This document shows, in pieces, positions 32,693 through 41,343 of a stretch of 64,000 nt of DNA (position 1 is the stretch's first letter; every line of letters starts with the position of its first letter). The DNA is from JABDQA01 sp963824415. Lineage in GTDB: Bacteria; Desulfobacterota; Desulfobulbia; Desulfobulbales; Desulfocapsaceae. The notes below the pieces were generated by a model, which was given only the letters and a program-made list of their open reading frames with translations, was not told the DNA's origin and did no database searches. The stretch lies in assembly GCA_963824415.1 (NCBI GenBank), contig CAWGPM010000015.1, positions 239,965 through 303,964 on the forward strand, in the 5' to 3' direction. A program made the position numbers and the translations under genes.

Positions 32693-33008
32693 GACTGGAC
32701 CGCCTCCCGGTTATCGGAACCCTGGCTGTGTATTTTGCCCGCGTATCGGTTCACAATCATCCGGTGTTTTTCGGACATTGCCCCACTGCTTCCGGCAATC
32801 GATATCGGTAGTCATTGTGATGAGTAAGGGCAAACTATTTAAGATATTTCTTTCAAATATTGCCAAATCTGGTAAAATCCTATATTCGTCCATTCGACAA
32901 ATATCAACTATTTCTGAGCTGCCCCGCAGTACATCTATGACCAACCTGTTTCAGCCCACTACACGCCCAGCTCTCTTTCTATAATCGTCGGTTCGCTTCA
33001 CGTATCTT
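32693..33008 (+). other. Gene-free interval between the Rieske gene and resB
   Basis: No gene is seen. A TATAAT at 32980-32985 with a weak -35 (CACTAC, 17 bases upstream) could serve resB with a leader of about 17 bases and no Shine-Dalgarno. A second weak candidate, TTGCCA and TATTCG spaced by 17, is near 32861-32890. Confidence 0.3.
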
Positions 33009-34358
33009 ATGCAGAAAAATAACAGTATCTGGCAGTTCTTCGCCTCGGTAAAACTGGCGCTTGTCATCCTTTTTCTGATTGCGGTGACTTCCATCATCGG
33101 CACCATAATTCCGCAGAAAGAATCCGCCGAGTTTTATATCAACAACTTCGGACCCCAGATGGCCCAGCTTTTCGCCGTTCTGGATATTGTTGACATGTAC
33201 AATTCCTGGTGGTTCATCGGACTGCTCTTCCTGCTGGCCTTCAACCTGATTATCTGCTCTTTCGACCGTTTTCCCGGCGTCTGGAAGCAGGTCACCGCCG
33301 ACGGTCTGAGTATGCCTGTGGAGCGCTTGCAGAAGATGGCTAACCGGCGCAGCTGGCAGGTATCCACCGACAGTTCACGGACGGCCATTGAGCTCAAACA
33401 GCAGCTGGCGAAAAAAGGCTTCAAGACTGCCAGTTCTGAAGCCCAAGGCCAGACTCTGATGTTCAGCCAGAAAGGGCACTGGACCAGAACCGGGGTTTAC
33501 CTCGTTCACGCATCGATTCTGATTATCTTCATCGGGGCAATCATCGGTTCGCTGGGCGGCTTCAAGGGCAGCGTGGTGATACCTGAGACGATGGAGCGCA
33601 ACAAAGTTTTTCTCTACGGCAACAAAGGCACCGCTGAGCTGGATTTTGCCATACGCTGCAACACGTTCGCGATCGATTTCTACCCAAACGGTATGCCCAA
33701 GGAGTACACCTCAAGTCTTACCGTGCTCGAAAACGGCCAGGAAGTGCTGACCAGAACCATCGAGGTCAACGATCCGCTCACCTATAAAGGCATCACCTTT
33801 TACCAGTCCAGCTACGAAGCCTACCAGGACTTTGTGATTGTCATAACCAATACCTCGACCGGTCAGAGCCAGCGCTTTATCAGTGGTTTCCAGAAGCAGA
33901 CCGAGTGGCCTGAAGAGAACATCACCTTCGGAGTAATCAACGCCAAAGCCATCGGCCAGTCCATCGTCACCTCGAAACTCTGGTTCTCCGACAACAAGCA
34001 GGAACCGAGCACCCACTGGATCGAGGCTGGCGAGACAGCAACCATCGAAAGTGGCGCTGCAGCCTATGAGGTCACACTCAAGCAGATGTATGCAACCGGT
34101 CTGCAGGTGGCCAAAGACCCCGGGGTCTGGTGGGTATACCTGGGCTGCGGGTTGATGCTGTTCGGCCTTTACGTGGCCTTTTTCATGTCGCATAAGCGAA
34201 TCTGGGTCCTGGTCACCCCGACCCGCAAGGGCTCAGAAGTGCTGCTCTGCGGCTCCGCCAATAAAAACCGGGCCGGCTTTGAAAACAGCTTCGAAGAACT
34301 GGCCACGCTGCTGCAGAACGGCACGAGCGAAAAAAAAGACGAGCGGCCGGCTCTCTGA
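33009..34358 (+). CDS. resB: ResB-like cytochrome c synthesis protein (system II)
   Basis: 449 residues. Helices at about 8-30 (FFASVKLALVILFLIAVTSIIGTIIPQ), 63-82, and 160-180 (GVYLVHASILIIFIGAIIGSLGG). A large extracytoplasmic domain follows, and a last helix at about 375-395 (WWVYLGCGLMLFGLYVAFFMSH). The N-terminal SVKLA...IPQ pattern is diagnostic. ResB forms the haem-export and ligation complex with CcsA, encoded next, and matures c-type cytochromes such as the two in this window. A MITE (34397-34537) lies between the two genes. Confidence 0.93.
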   Translation: MQKNNSIWQFFASVKLALVILFLIAVTSIIGTIIPQKESAEFYINNFGPQMAQLFAVLDIVDMYNSWWFIGLLFLLAFNLIICSFDRFPGVWKQVTADGLSMPVERLQKMANRRSWQVSTDSSRTAIELKQQLAKKGFKTASSEAQGQTLMFSQKGHWTRTGVYLVHASILIIFIGAIIGSLGGFKGSVVIPETMERNKVFLYGNKGTAELDFAIRCNTFAIDFYPNGMPKEYTSSLTVLENGQEVLTRTIEVNDPLTYKGITFYQSSYEAYQDFVIVITNTSTGQSQRFISGFQKQTEWPEENITFGVINAKAIGQSIVTSKLWFSDNKQEPSTHWIEAGETATIESGAAAYEVTLKQMYATGLQVAKDPGVWWVYLGCGLMLFGLYVAFFMSHKRIWVLVTPTRKGSEVLLCGSANKNRAGFENSFEELATLLQNGTSEKKDERPAL

Positions 34359-34396
34359 GCGGTCTGCGATATGGCCGCTAATATTTGCTGATACCT

Positions 34397-34537
34397 GAGC
34401 CTTTTGCAAAACTAAGATTTTCGTTCAAAATCAAGGCATGCGAGAAATTTTACCACAGGCATATGAGTAATATTCCGAGGATAAAATTTTGAGCATAACG
34501 CAGAGTTTGGGCGAAAAGATCGTTTTGCAAATAGCTC
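34397..34537. mobile_element. MITE family A, copy 2 (141 bp, fold-back), inside the cytochrome c maturation operon
   Basis: Same ends as copy 1 (GAGCCTTTTGCAAAA and TTTTGCAAATAGCTC), flanked by the direct repeat ACCT (34393-34396 and 34538-34541). It lies between resB and ccsA, 39 bases after one and 37 before the other, so the operon mRNA would contain a long hairpin here. Confidence 0.88.
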
Positions 34538-34574
34538 ACCTGATATAGACAGTCTCTGATACGGAGTTAATTGC

Positions 34575-35417
34575 ATGGATAGTTCACAGCTTCTCGGCAT
34601 CACCACATTCACCTATTTGTTTGCCTCGTTTCTTTATATGGCGACGCTGGTCTTCCGCTCTAAAACGGTGGGTCTTGCAGCAACTGTCTTCACCGTGATC
34701 GCCCTGCTGATTCAGACTGCCGGTCTCGGCCTGCGCTGGGTCGAATCCTACCAGATGGGCATTGGCCATGCCCCGTTGACCAATATGTATGAATCGGTGG
34801 TCTTCTTTTCCTGGACCATCATCATCCTGTACCTGGGAATCGAATACAAATTCAAAACCAAGACCATCGGCGCCTTTGCCGTACCGCTTGCCTTTCTGGC
34901 CATGGCCTATGGGTCGTTCGCCCCGCTCAACAAAGGCATAAGTCCACTGGTCCCGGCCCTGCAGTCCAATTGGCTGCTGGCCCATGTGATCACCTGTTTC
35001 GTCGGCTATGCGGCCTTTGCTATCGCCGCTGCGCTGGGCATCATGTATCTGGTTAAATCATATACTGCCAGACCCGAACGGGCCGGCACGACTGAAGTGC
35101 TGCCGTCTCTGAAAATGCTCGATGACATGATCCATAAATCGATGATCTTCGGCTTTATCTGGCTCAGTGCCGGCATCATCACGGGGGCGGTCTGGGCCAA
35201 TTCGGCCTGGGGAACCTACTGGAGTTGGGACCCTAAAGAAACCTGGTCATTGATCACCTGGTTCGTCTACGCCATCACCCTGCATGCCCGCTACACCCGC
35301 GGCATCAGCGGCAGAACCATCGCCTGGCTATCGCTGATCGGCCTGATTGCGGTGATTTTCACCTACTACGGGGTAAATTTCCTGCTCTCCGGGTTGCACA
35401 GCTATGGGTCTGCGTGA
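34575..35417 (+). CDS. ccsA: CcsA/ResC cytochrome c biogenesis protein
   Basis: 280 residues with about eight helices. The haem-binding tryptophan-rich motif is WGTYWSWDPKETWSLITW (about 217-234), the mark of this family. Flanking histidines (AHVITCFVGYAAF; ITLHARYTRG) are the expected axial ligands. CcsA brings haem across the membrane with ResB for attachment to CXXCH proteins. GGAG lies nine bases before the ATG. Confidence 0.95.
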   Translation: MDSSQLLGITTFTYLFASFLYMATLVFRSKTVGLAATVFTVIALLIQTAGLGLRWVESYQMGIGHAPLTNMYESVVFFSWTIIILYLGIEYKFKTKTIGAFAVPLAFLAMAYGSFAPLNKGISPLVPALQSNWLLAHVITCFVGYAAFAIAAALGIMYLVKSYTARPERAGTTEVLPSLKMLDDMIHKSMIFGFIWLSAGIITGAVWANSAWGTYWSWDPKETWSLITWFVYAITLHARYTRGISGRTIAWLSLIGLIAVIFTYYGVNFLLSGLHSYGSA

Positions 35418-35468
35418 TTTACTCGCTAATACAGCTAGTTAAAGTTCTATTTTTGATTTTTCACCGCC

Positions 35469-35497
35469 TTGACATATACCCATAAACCCGGTATACA
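35469..35497 (+). promoter_or_regulatory. Strong sigma-70 promoter of the cytochrome c3 gene
   Basis: TTGACA and TATACA separated by exactly 17 bases; transcription would start near 35504, about 60 bases before the ATG at 35563. It is placed after ccsA, so the cytochrome is probably expressed independently and strongly. Confidence 0.75.
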
Positions 35498-35562
35498 TGG
35501 ATTAAATGAATTGCAGTTCAGTTGTTTCAAGAGGAGATCAATTTAAACAAGGAGTGCATGTC

Positions 35563-35970
35563 ATGATCAAGAACCTACTGATTTGTCTGTTTGTCGCCGG
35601 TTGTCTCTGTCTTGCCGGGATCACTCTGGCCGACAACGGTCCGGCCGAGATGACCCTGCAGGCGGAAAAAGACAAGGCCAAGAAACCCAAGCCCGCCGTC
35701 TTCCCGCATGCAAAGCACCAGGAAGCTGCCCAGTGCGCTGACTGTCACCATGGTGCAGCGGATGGCAAGCAGGTAGCCTACAGTGAAGGAATGGAAATTC
35801 AGAAGTGCGAGACCTGCCACTATAATGGCTCCGAGATGCCCAAAGGTCTCGACTCGTTCAAAGGAGCAGCCCATAAGAACTGTAAGGACTGCCATGCAAA
35901 AGTGGTTGAAGAAAAGCCGGAACTGGCAGAGAAGTTTTCCAAGTGTATGCCCTGCCATCCCAAGAGCTGA
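35563..35970 (+). CDS. Periplasmic tetraheme cytochrome c3
   Basis: 135 residues from ATG 35563 with AAGGAG upstream. The signal peptide (MIKNLLICLFVAGCLCLAGITLA) is followed by FPHAKHQ, which supplies axial histidines, and four CXXCH motifs: CADCH, CETCH, CKDCH and CMPCH. This is the class III cytochrome c3 layout. In sulfate reducers it takes electrons from periplasmic hydrogenases or formate dehydrogenases and feeds membrane complexes such as the Hmc/Nhc type in this window. Lysine-rich, as usual for c3. Followed by a strong terminator. Confidence 0.93.
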   Translation: MIKNLLICLFVAGCLCLAGITLADNGPAEMTLQAEKDKAKKPKPAVFPHAKHQEAAQCADCHHGAADGKQVAYSEGMEIQKCETCHYNGSEMPKGLDSFKGAAHKNCKDCHAKVVEEKPELAEKFSKCMPCHPKS

Positions 35971-35995
35971 CGGACTCGTTTAGCTGAAGTTGCAT

Positions 35996-36029
35996 AAAAA
36001 AAGGCTGCTCGAATGAGCAGCCTTTTTTT
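35996..36029. terminator. Strong bidirectional terminator between cytochrome c3 and glyS
   Basis: AAGGCTGCTC pairs with GAGCAGCCTT around GAAT, flanked by an A tract before and a seven-base T tract after. It therefore works as an intrinsic terminator for both convergent genes. Confidence 0.9.
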
Positions 36030-36072
36030 ATGCTTTTTTTCCGGACCTTCCTGAAGTCCTGGACAGAAATGT

Positions 36073-38148
36073 TCAGGCGCTGTGCATCCGCGAGATATCC
36101 CCCACCTGCAGGATGAGCTGGTTTATCGAGCTCAGCAGGTTCAGCCTGTTTTGCCGGACCGCTTCATCTTCGGCCATGACCATCACATCGTCGAAAAAGC
36201 GATCGACTGGCTCCTTGAGCTGCAGCATCTCTTCGAGAAAGCCGAGATAATCCCCCTCGCTCAGCCTGTCCGCACCGCTTTTGGCAAGTCCCTGGTAGAC
36301 CAGGTAAAGCTCGTTTTCGGCCGTCTGCTCGAAGAGTTCGGGGTTGACCTCTACACCGGTGTTGTCCTTGATAATGTTTCGAATCCGTTTGAATGAACCG
36401 GCCAGCATGTCAAACGACTGGGCTTCTCTGATCTCCGAGAAGGCCGCAATGCGCTTGAGGCAGTCGATCACATCGTTGAAGCGGATCGAGGTCACGGCCT
36501 CGACGGCACGCGGATCCATCCCCTCGCGCACGCAGTCGTTGACGAACCGTTTTCTGACAAAGGTAATTATCTGTTCCACGGTCTTAGCCGAACCGTTCAC
36601 CCGGTTGCCATACAGCGCCAGCGCCTTGCTGAACACGGACGGCAGATCCAGCACGTAGCCGCGATCATCGATGATGTGCAGCAGGGCCAGTGACAGACGG
36701 CGCAAGCCGAACGGGTCGGCGGTACCGGTGGGTATCTGGCCAATACCGAAGCAGCCGGCAATCGTATCGATGCGATCCGCCATTCCGACCAGCGCGCCAA
36801 CCGCCGAGCCCGGCAGAGCGGCATCGGAGCGCAGCGGCATATAGTGTTCTCTGATACCGACGGCAACCTCCTCCGCTTCCCCGTCATGCGTAGCGTAGGC
36901 GCTTCCCATGACGCCCTGCAGCGAAGGAAATTCACCGACCATATCCGTGCTCAGATCCGCCTTGCACAGACGAGCTGCACGGCAGGCAGATTCAGCGAAT
37001 TCAGGCTCCAGACTCTCGGCCAGCAGCCTGGCAAGCTTGACGGTGCGCTCGCATTTATCGAGCATCGAGCCCAGTTTGGCCTGGAAAATAATGCCTCCGA
37101 GATCGGCTACCCGGTCCTCGAGTCGTTTCTTTTTGTCGGATTCGAAAAAGAAGAAGGCATCCTCGAGCCGTGCCCGCAGCACGCGCTCATGACCTTGCCG
37201 GGTCAATTCGGGTTTGATCACCCTGGTGTTGTTGACCGCCACAAATCCGGGCAGCAGCGAGTCGTCTTCAGCAACCACCGGAAAATACTTCTGGTGCTCG
37301 CGCATCGAGGTGATCAACACTTCATCGGGCACCTGCAGAAATTTTTCGTCGAATCGTCCACAGACGCCGAACGGATATTCAACCAGGTTGGTGACCGTAT
37401 CGAGCAGTGCCTCGTCCACCGAGACCCGGGCAGCTACCCCAAAGTCGGTCTGGCTCACCGCGGCCTGAATTTCGCCCAGGACATGCTGGCGCCGATTCTT
37501 GAAATTACCGATCACCTGGAGCCGCTCAAGGGTCTGTTCATAGGCATCCACCGTGGGAACTTCAACGAAGCCCGGCGCCATGAAACGGTGGCCGCAGGTT
37601 TTATTGTCCGACACGATTCCTTCCAGCTCAAAGACCACCGGCTGGTCACCGAAAAGGGCGGTGAGCCATTGTATCGGCCGGGCGAAGGTGTGCGCATTGG
37701 CACCCCATTTCATCGATTTGGCAAAGGTGAGCTCGAGCACGATATCTCTGAGCATGGCAGGCAGAATCTCAGCGGTATCCCTGCCTTTTACAATTCTGGT
37801 CAACTGCAGATATTCGCCCTTTTCAGTCTGCACCAGGCTCAGATCTTCAACGCTGACACCCTTTGATCTGGCAAAACCAAGCGCCGCCCTGGTCGGCTTT
37901 CCAGCGCTATCATAGGCCGCCTTTCTGGAGGGTCCAAGCAGAACTTCGGTGATGTCGTCCTGACGGTCCGCCAGGCCGGTCACGGTTATACCAAGCCTTC
38001 TCGGGGTTCCGAACCGTTTGATGGTGTCGCTGGGCAGTCCGCACTTTTCCGATTTTTCCTTGAAAAGCGCCGCCAGCTGGTTGGAAGCCGGAAGGATGAA
38101 TCCAGCCGGCAGTTCTTCGGTACCAATTTCAAATAGTAGATCACTCAT
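36073..38148 (-). CDS. glyS: Glycyl-tRNA synthetase beta subunit
   Basis: 691 residues starting MSDLLFEIGTEELPAGFILP, the family signature. The start at 38148 has AGGAA at the right distance; an earlier ATG at 38157 is possible. The C-terminal part contains the FDDVMVMAEDEAVRQNRLNLL anticodon-binding-like region. It needs the alpha subunit GlyQ, which is normally encoded just upstream. Here the upstream gene is folE2 instead, so glyQ must be elsewhere or absent from this window. Confidence 0.96.
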   Translation of the reverse strand: MSDLLFEIGTEELPAGFILPASNQLAALFKEKSEKCGLPSDTIKRFGTPRRLGITVTGLADRQDDITEVLLGPSRKAAYDSAGKPTRAALGFARSKGVSVEDLSLVQTEKGEYLQLTRIVKGRDTAEILPAMLRDIVLELTFAKSMKWGANAHTFARPIQWLTALFGDQPVVFELEGIVSDNKTCGHRFMAPGFVEVPTVDAYEQTLERLQVIGNFKNRRQHVLGEIQAAVSQTDFGVAARVSVDEALLDTVTNLVEYPFGVCGRFDEKFLQVPDEVLITSMREHQKYFPVVAEDDSLLPGFVAVNNTRVIKPELTRQGHERVLRARLEDAFFFFESDKKKRLEDRVADLGGIIFQAKLGSMLDKCERTVKLARLLAESLEPEFAESACRAARLCKADLSTDMVGEFPSLQGVMGSAYATHDGEAEEVAVGIREHYMPLRSDAALPGSAVGALVGMADRIDTIAGCFGIGQIPTGTADPFGLRRLSLALLHIIDDRGYVLDLPSVFSKALALYGNRVNGSAKTVEQIITFVRKRFVNDCVREGMDPRAVEAVTSIRFNDVIDCLKRIAAFSEIREAQSFDMLAGSFKRIRNIIKDNTGVEVNPELFEQTAENELYLVYQGLAKSGADRLSEGDYLGFLEEMLQLKEPVDRFFDDVMVMAEDEAVRQNRLNLLSSINQLILQVGDISRMHSA

Positions 38149-38188
38149 CTGAGTCATTTCCTGAAAAAATTATCCTGACAGTGCTTCA

Positions 38189-38935
38189 TCAACCTGCAGC
38201 TGACGCCTGCAAATCATTGCTGCTCGTCCGGGCAAAAAGCGAATAGCCCTGCGATTCATTCTCCACCGTTATCTCATACCAGCCCAGCTCGCTGAGTTTT
38301 GAAAAACGCTGATCAAGATTGGCCAGCAGCGACTCCACCGGTTTGGCGGAGGCTCGGCTATCGCTGATAGCGGTCTCGGAACGAATTGCCGATTCGACAA
38401 TATCGATCAGATCCTCAAGCCACATAAAACTGGTAAACCTTACACTGACGAGCACTTTGCCCCACAGCCCGATGGCTGGAAAGGCGGACTCCTGGTCATT
38501 GCTGAAAAACGGATGTGCTACCGGTACCGTGATATCAAGACGCAGATCGTTCTCCTCGGCCAGAAAACAGTGCATTGCACAATCGTAGCGGCAGACCTGC
38601 AGCCGCTCATCCGAGTCGCTGCGCTGCAGGAAGAACGGAAAGAGCATTTCCAGGTGGGCTGCTTCCGCATCGAGCCTGCTTTTCATTTCTTCCAGAATCA
38701 GGTGAAACTGCCGGATATCGATCTTGCCGTGAAAGCGGTTCAAAATCTCGATAAAGCGGCTCATATGCGTGCCCTTGAAATGATGCGGCAGGTTCACGTA
38801 CATGTTGATAGTCGCAATCGTCTTCTGCCTCGACTGTGCCTTGTCGAGAACCGTGACCGGATAGGTGACCGTCTTGACGCCGACCTTTTTGATATCGATC
38901 CGCCGGTAATCGCTCTGATTCTGGATATCTTTCAT
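38189..38935 (-). CDS. folE2: GTP cyclohydrolase FolE2 (type IB)
   Basis: About 248 residues from ATG 38935. The start MKDIQNQSDYRRIDIKKVGV and the motif PHHFKGTHMSRFIEILN are diagnostic of FolE2. This enzyme converts GTP to dihydroneopterin triphosphate for folate synthesis and, unlike FolE, can use other metals than zinc. The later RYDCAMHCF segment holds the metal-ligand cysteine region. The open frame extends 24 codons further upstream without family similarity. The spacing from AGGAA is long (about 13 bases). Confidence 0.92.
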   Translation of the reverse strand: MKDIQNQSDYRRIDIKKVGVKTVTYPVTVLDKAQSRQKTIATINMYVNLPHHFKGTHMSRFIEILNRFHGKIDIRQFHLILEEMKSRLDAEAAHLEMLFPFFLQRSDSDERLQVCRYDCAMHCFLAEENDLRLDITVPVAHPFFSNDQESAFPAIGLWGKVLVSVRFTSFMWLEDLIDIVESAIRSETAISDSRASAKPVESLLANLDQRFSKLSELGWYEITVENESQGYSLFARTSSNDLQASAAG

Positions 38936-39036
38936 CGTATCGATCGCGTTCCTGGAAATTTCAGAGCGGTTCAGCCTATCGTCGCAGCCTTCATCCCTGA
39001 CCGGCATCTGTTTATCTCGGTGGTGTCTCTGCCGAA

Positions 39037-39402
39037 TCAGCCTTTGCTTTCTGAGCCGAGCAACCGGGCGACAGCTGCCTTCAATTCGCGGGTATCAGAG
39101 GATTTCACCACATATTCATCAGATGCCCAGGCCCCGAGATCCTGTTTGTACTCATGGTAGGCGCTGCATAAAATAACGGGTACGGCCGGGTTCAGCATCT
39201 TGATCTGGCGCAGCACTTCGATGCCGTTGAGGCCCGGCATCTGGATATCGAGTACCACCAGATCGGGCGACTCCTGTTTGAATACATCGAGCGCCACATC
39301 GCCGCGCAAGGCCGATACGACCTGGTAGCCTTCGTCTTTGAACTCTTCCTGGTAAAGCAGTTGAATGGATTCGTCGTCATCGACGAGCAGGATTTTCTTC
39401 AT
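39037..39402 (-). CDS. Stand-alone receiver-domain protein
   Basis: 121 residues from ATG 39402 (AAGGGGG upstream). It is a CheY-like receiver with the acidic pocket VDDDES, the phosphoacceptor Asp in LVVLDIQMPGLNG, Ser in ILCSAYHE and Lys in YVVKSSD. There is no output domain. It is encoded between galT and folE2, and no kinase is adjacent; such orphans usually act by protein contact or in phosphorelays. Confidence 0.88.
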   Translation of the reverse strand: MKKILLVDDDESIQLLYQEEFKDEGYQVVSALRGDVALDVFKQESPDLVVLDIQMPGLNGIEVLRQIKMLNPAVPVILCSAYHEYKQDLGAWASDEYVVKSSDTRELKAAVARLLGSESKG

Positions 39403-39413
39403 TGCAACCCCCT

Positions 39414-40418
39414 TCACTTCTCAAGAGATTCGCGCAGATACTCGGTGGCTTCCTCCGGCGGCATCGGGTTGATGTAAAAGCCGGAGCCCCATTCAAAACC
39501 GGCAATCGAGGTCAGCTTCGGCACTATCTCGAAATGCCAGTGGAAATGCTCCAGTTCACCGGAGCGCAGCGGTTGGGTATGCAGTACATAGTTGTACGGC
39601 ACGCCCGGTATGCAGGACTCCAGCCTTTTCAGGGTGTTGGAAAAAATGTCGGCCAGGCTCAAAAGCATCTCGTCGCTCTGGGTGCAGAACCCTGAGGCAT
39701 GCTCTTTGGGCAGCACCCACATCTCAAACGGCGTACGCGGGGCAAACGGTGAGATGGTCACGAAATGCTCGTTGCTGCAGACCACCCTGATGTCCTGCTG
39801 CACCTCTTGTCTGATTATATCACAGAACAGGCAACGATCCTTATAACGATAGTAGGAGGAGGCGCCGTCGAGCTCGGAGACGATCATACGCGGCAGTACC
39901 GGCAAGGCGATAAGCTGCGAGTGGGAGTGCTCCAGTGAGGCACCGGCGGCCTTGCCGAAATTTTTAAAGACCATCACATACTGGAAGCGCTCATCTTTCT
40001 GCAGGTCCTTGACCCGTTCGCGATAGACCCTGAAAACCAGCGCGATGTGATCGACCGGCAGATCCCAGAAAAGCGCATCGTGATCCGGACACTCAACCAC
40101 CACCTCATGGGCGCCGATGCCGTTCATCCGGTCATAGAGCCCCTCGGCTTCCTTGCTGAGGTTTCCTTCGATGATCAGAGCGGGGTATTTGTTGGGCACC
40201 ACCCTGACCTGCCAGTCCGGCTGGTTGCTTAAAGACGAGGCGTAATTACGATAGGCCAGAACTTCAGGGGGGGTGAAGCTTTCATTGCCGGGACAGAGCG
40301 GGCAGAAGCCGCCGAGGCTCTGGGTTGGTTCAACGACAAAATCCGTCGGCCGCTTGCGCCGTTCCCGGGCAATTATGATCCATCTGCCCAGAATAGGGTC
40401 TTTGCGTAATTCGGGCAT
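39414..40418 (-). CDS. galT: Galactose-1-phosphate uridylyltransferase
   Basis: 334 residues. The active-site HSHSQLIALP gives the His-x-His of the HIT-like superfamily, with a nucleotidylated His. Zinc ligands lie in FCPLCPGNE near residue 38. The C-terminal VLHTQPLRSGELEHFHWHFEI carries the second metal site. The enzyme exchanges UMP between UDP-glucose and galactose-1-phosphate; in bacteria without a Leloir operon such genes may act on other sugar phosphates. It is followed by the receiver gene with a short gap (11 bases). Confidence 0.92.
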   Translation of the reverse strand: MPELRKDPILGRWIIIARERRKRPTDFVVEPTQSLGGFCPLCPGNESFTPPEVLAYRNYASSLSNQPDWQVRVVPNKYPALIIEGNLSKEAEGLYDRMNGIGAHEVVVECPDHDALFWDLPVDHIALVFRVYRERVKDLQKDERFQYVMVFKNFGKAAGASLEHSHSQLIALPVLPRMIVSELDGASSYYRYKDRCLFCDIIRQEVQQDIRVVCSNEHFVTISPFAPRTPFEMWVLPKEHASGFCTQSDEMLLSLADIFSNTLKRLESCIPGVPYNYVLHTQPLRSGELEHFHWHFEIVPKLTSIAGFEWGSGFYINPMPPEEATEYLRESLEK

Positions 40419-40421
40419 GAA

Positions 40422-40784
40422 TTATTGGCCCTGCGATTTTTCCTTCTGTTCCTGCAAGGTCTTGCAATCGATACAAAGCGTAGTAACCGGTCGGGCTTCA
40501 AGCCGTTTGACGTTGATATCGCAGCCGCATTCTTCGCAGATGCCATATTCACCCTCTTCTATCCGGGTGATGGCTTCTTCGATTTTTGAAAGCAGCTTGC
40601 GTTCTCGGTCCCTGATCCGCAATTCAAAGCTGCGGTCGGACTCAATGGTCGCCCGATCATTGGGATCGGGTACATTTGAATTCTGATCGGTCATCTCGGC
40701 CAGCGTCTTATCCGCTTCACTGAGAATTTCCTGACGCTTTTCAATCAGCTTAATTCTGAATTTTTCCAACAACGCCTTTTCCAT
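40422..40784 (-). CDS. dksA: DksA/TraR-type zinc finger transcription factor
   Basis: 120 residues. An N-terminal coiled coil (EKRQEILSEADKTLAEMTD with the Asp-rich tip DPNDRATIE) is followed by the zinc finger CEECG...CIDC. DksA-type proteins bind the secondary channel of RNA polymerase and work with ppGpp. AAGGAG lies eight bases before the ATG. It is three bases upstream of galT, so co-transcription is likely. Confidence 0.9.
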   Translation of the reverse strand: MEKALLEKFRIKLIEKRQEILSEADKTLAEMTDQNSNVPDPNDRATIESDRSFELRIRDRERKLLSKIEEAITRIEEGEYGICEECGCDINVKRLEARPVTTLCIDCKTLQEQKEKSQGQ

Positions 40785-40833
40785 CCAAACTGTCTCCTTG
40801 GGATTCTACTCGATCAGGGGGCCGGCTCCTATG

Positions 40834-41328
40834 TCATTCAACACGACTGAAGTCGCCGCTCTTGCCTCCCGTTTTGCTTATCAAACGAATATTATTGATC
40901 TGCATGGTTTTATCAACAGCTTTACACATATCATAAATGGTCAGGGCCGCAATCGAGACGGCGGTCAGGGCCTCCATCTCGACCCCGGTCTTGCCGGTTA
41001 TTGCCACAACCGCCCTGATTTCAATCGTCTGCCGCTCATCATCGAAGTCAAAATCGACTTCCGCCTTATTGATCATCAGCGGATGGGTCAGGGGTATCAG
41101 GCTGTCCACCTTCTTGGCCGCCATGATACCGGCAATCCGGGCCACACCAAGCACATCGCCCTTGGCCATCGTACCGCTCTTGACCAGCTCATAGGCCCGC
41201 TGGTTCATGCTCACGCTTCCAGCCGCCTCGGCAACCCGGCTGGTTTGAGATTTTGCCCCCACATCGACCATGATGGCTTTGCCGTCACCATCGAAATGGG
41301 TCAAGGTGGCTTTATCGTCCTGGCTCAT
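40834..41328 (-). CDS. moaC: Cyclic pyranopterin monophosphate synthase
   Basis: 164 residues. MVDVGAK near the start, AKGDVLGVARIAGIMAAKK, the active-site stretch LIPLTHPL and GVEMEALTAVSIAALTIYDMCK are typical. MoaC forms cyclic pyranopterin monophosphate with MoaA in molybdopterin biosynthesis, which is needed for formate dehydrogenases in this type of organism. The other moa genes are not in the window. No obvious Shine-Dalgarno; it follows dnaJ by 15 bases. Confidence 0.95.
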   Translation of the reverse strand: MSQDDKATLTHFDGDGKAIMVDVGAKSQTSRVAEAAGSVSMNQRAYELVKSGTMAKGDVLGVARIAGIMAAKKVDSLIPLTHPLMINKAEVDFDFDDERQTIEIRAVVAITGKTGVEMEALTAVSIAALTIYDMCKAVDKTMQINNIRLISKTGGKSGDFSRVE

Positions 41329-41343
41329 AATCTATTGGTTTGC

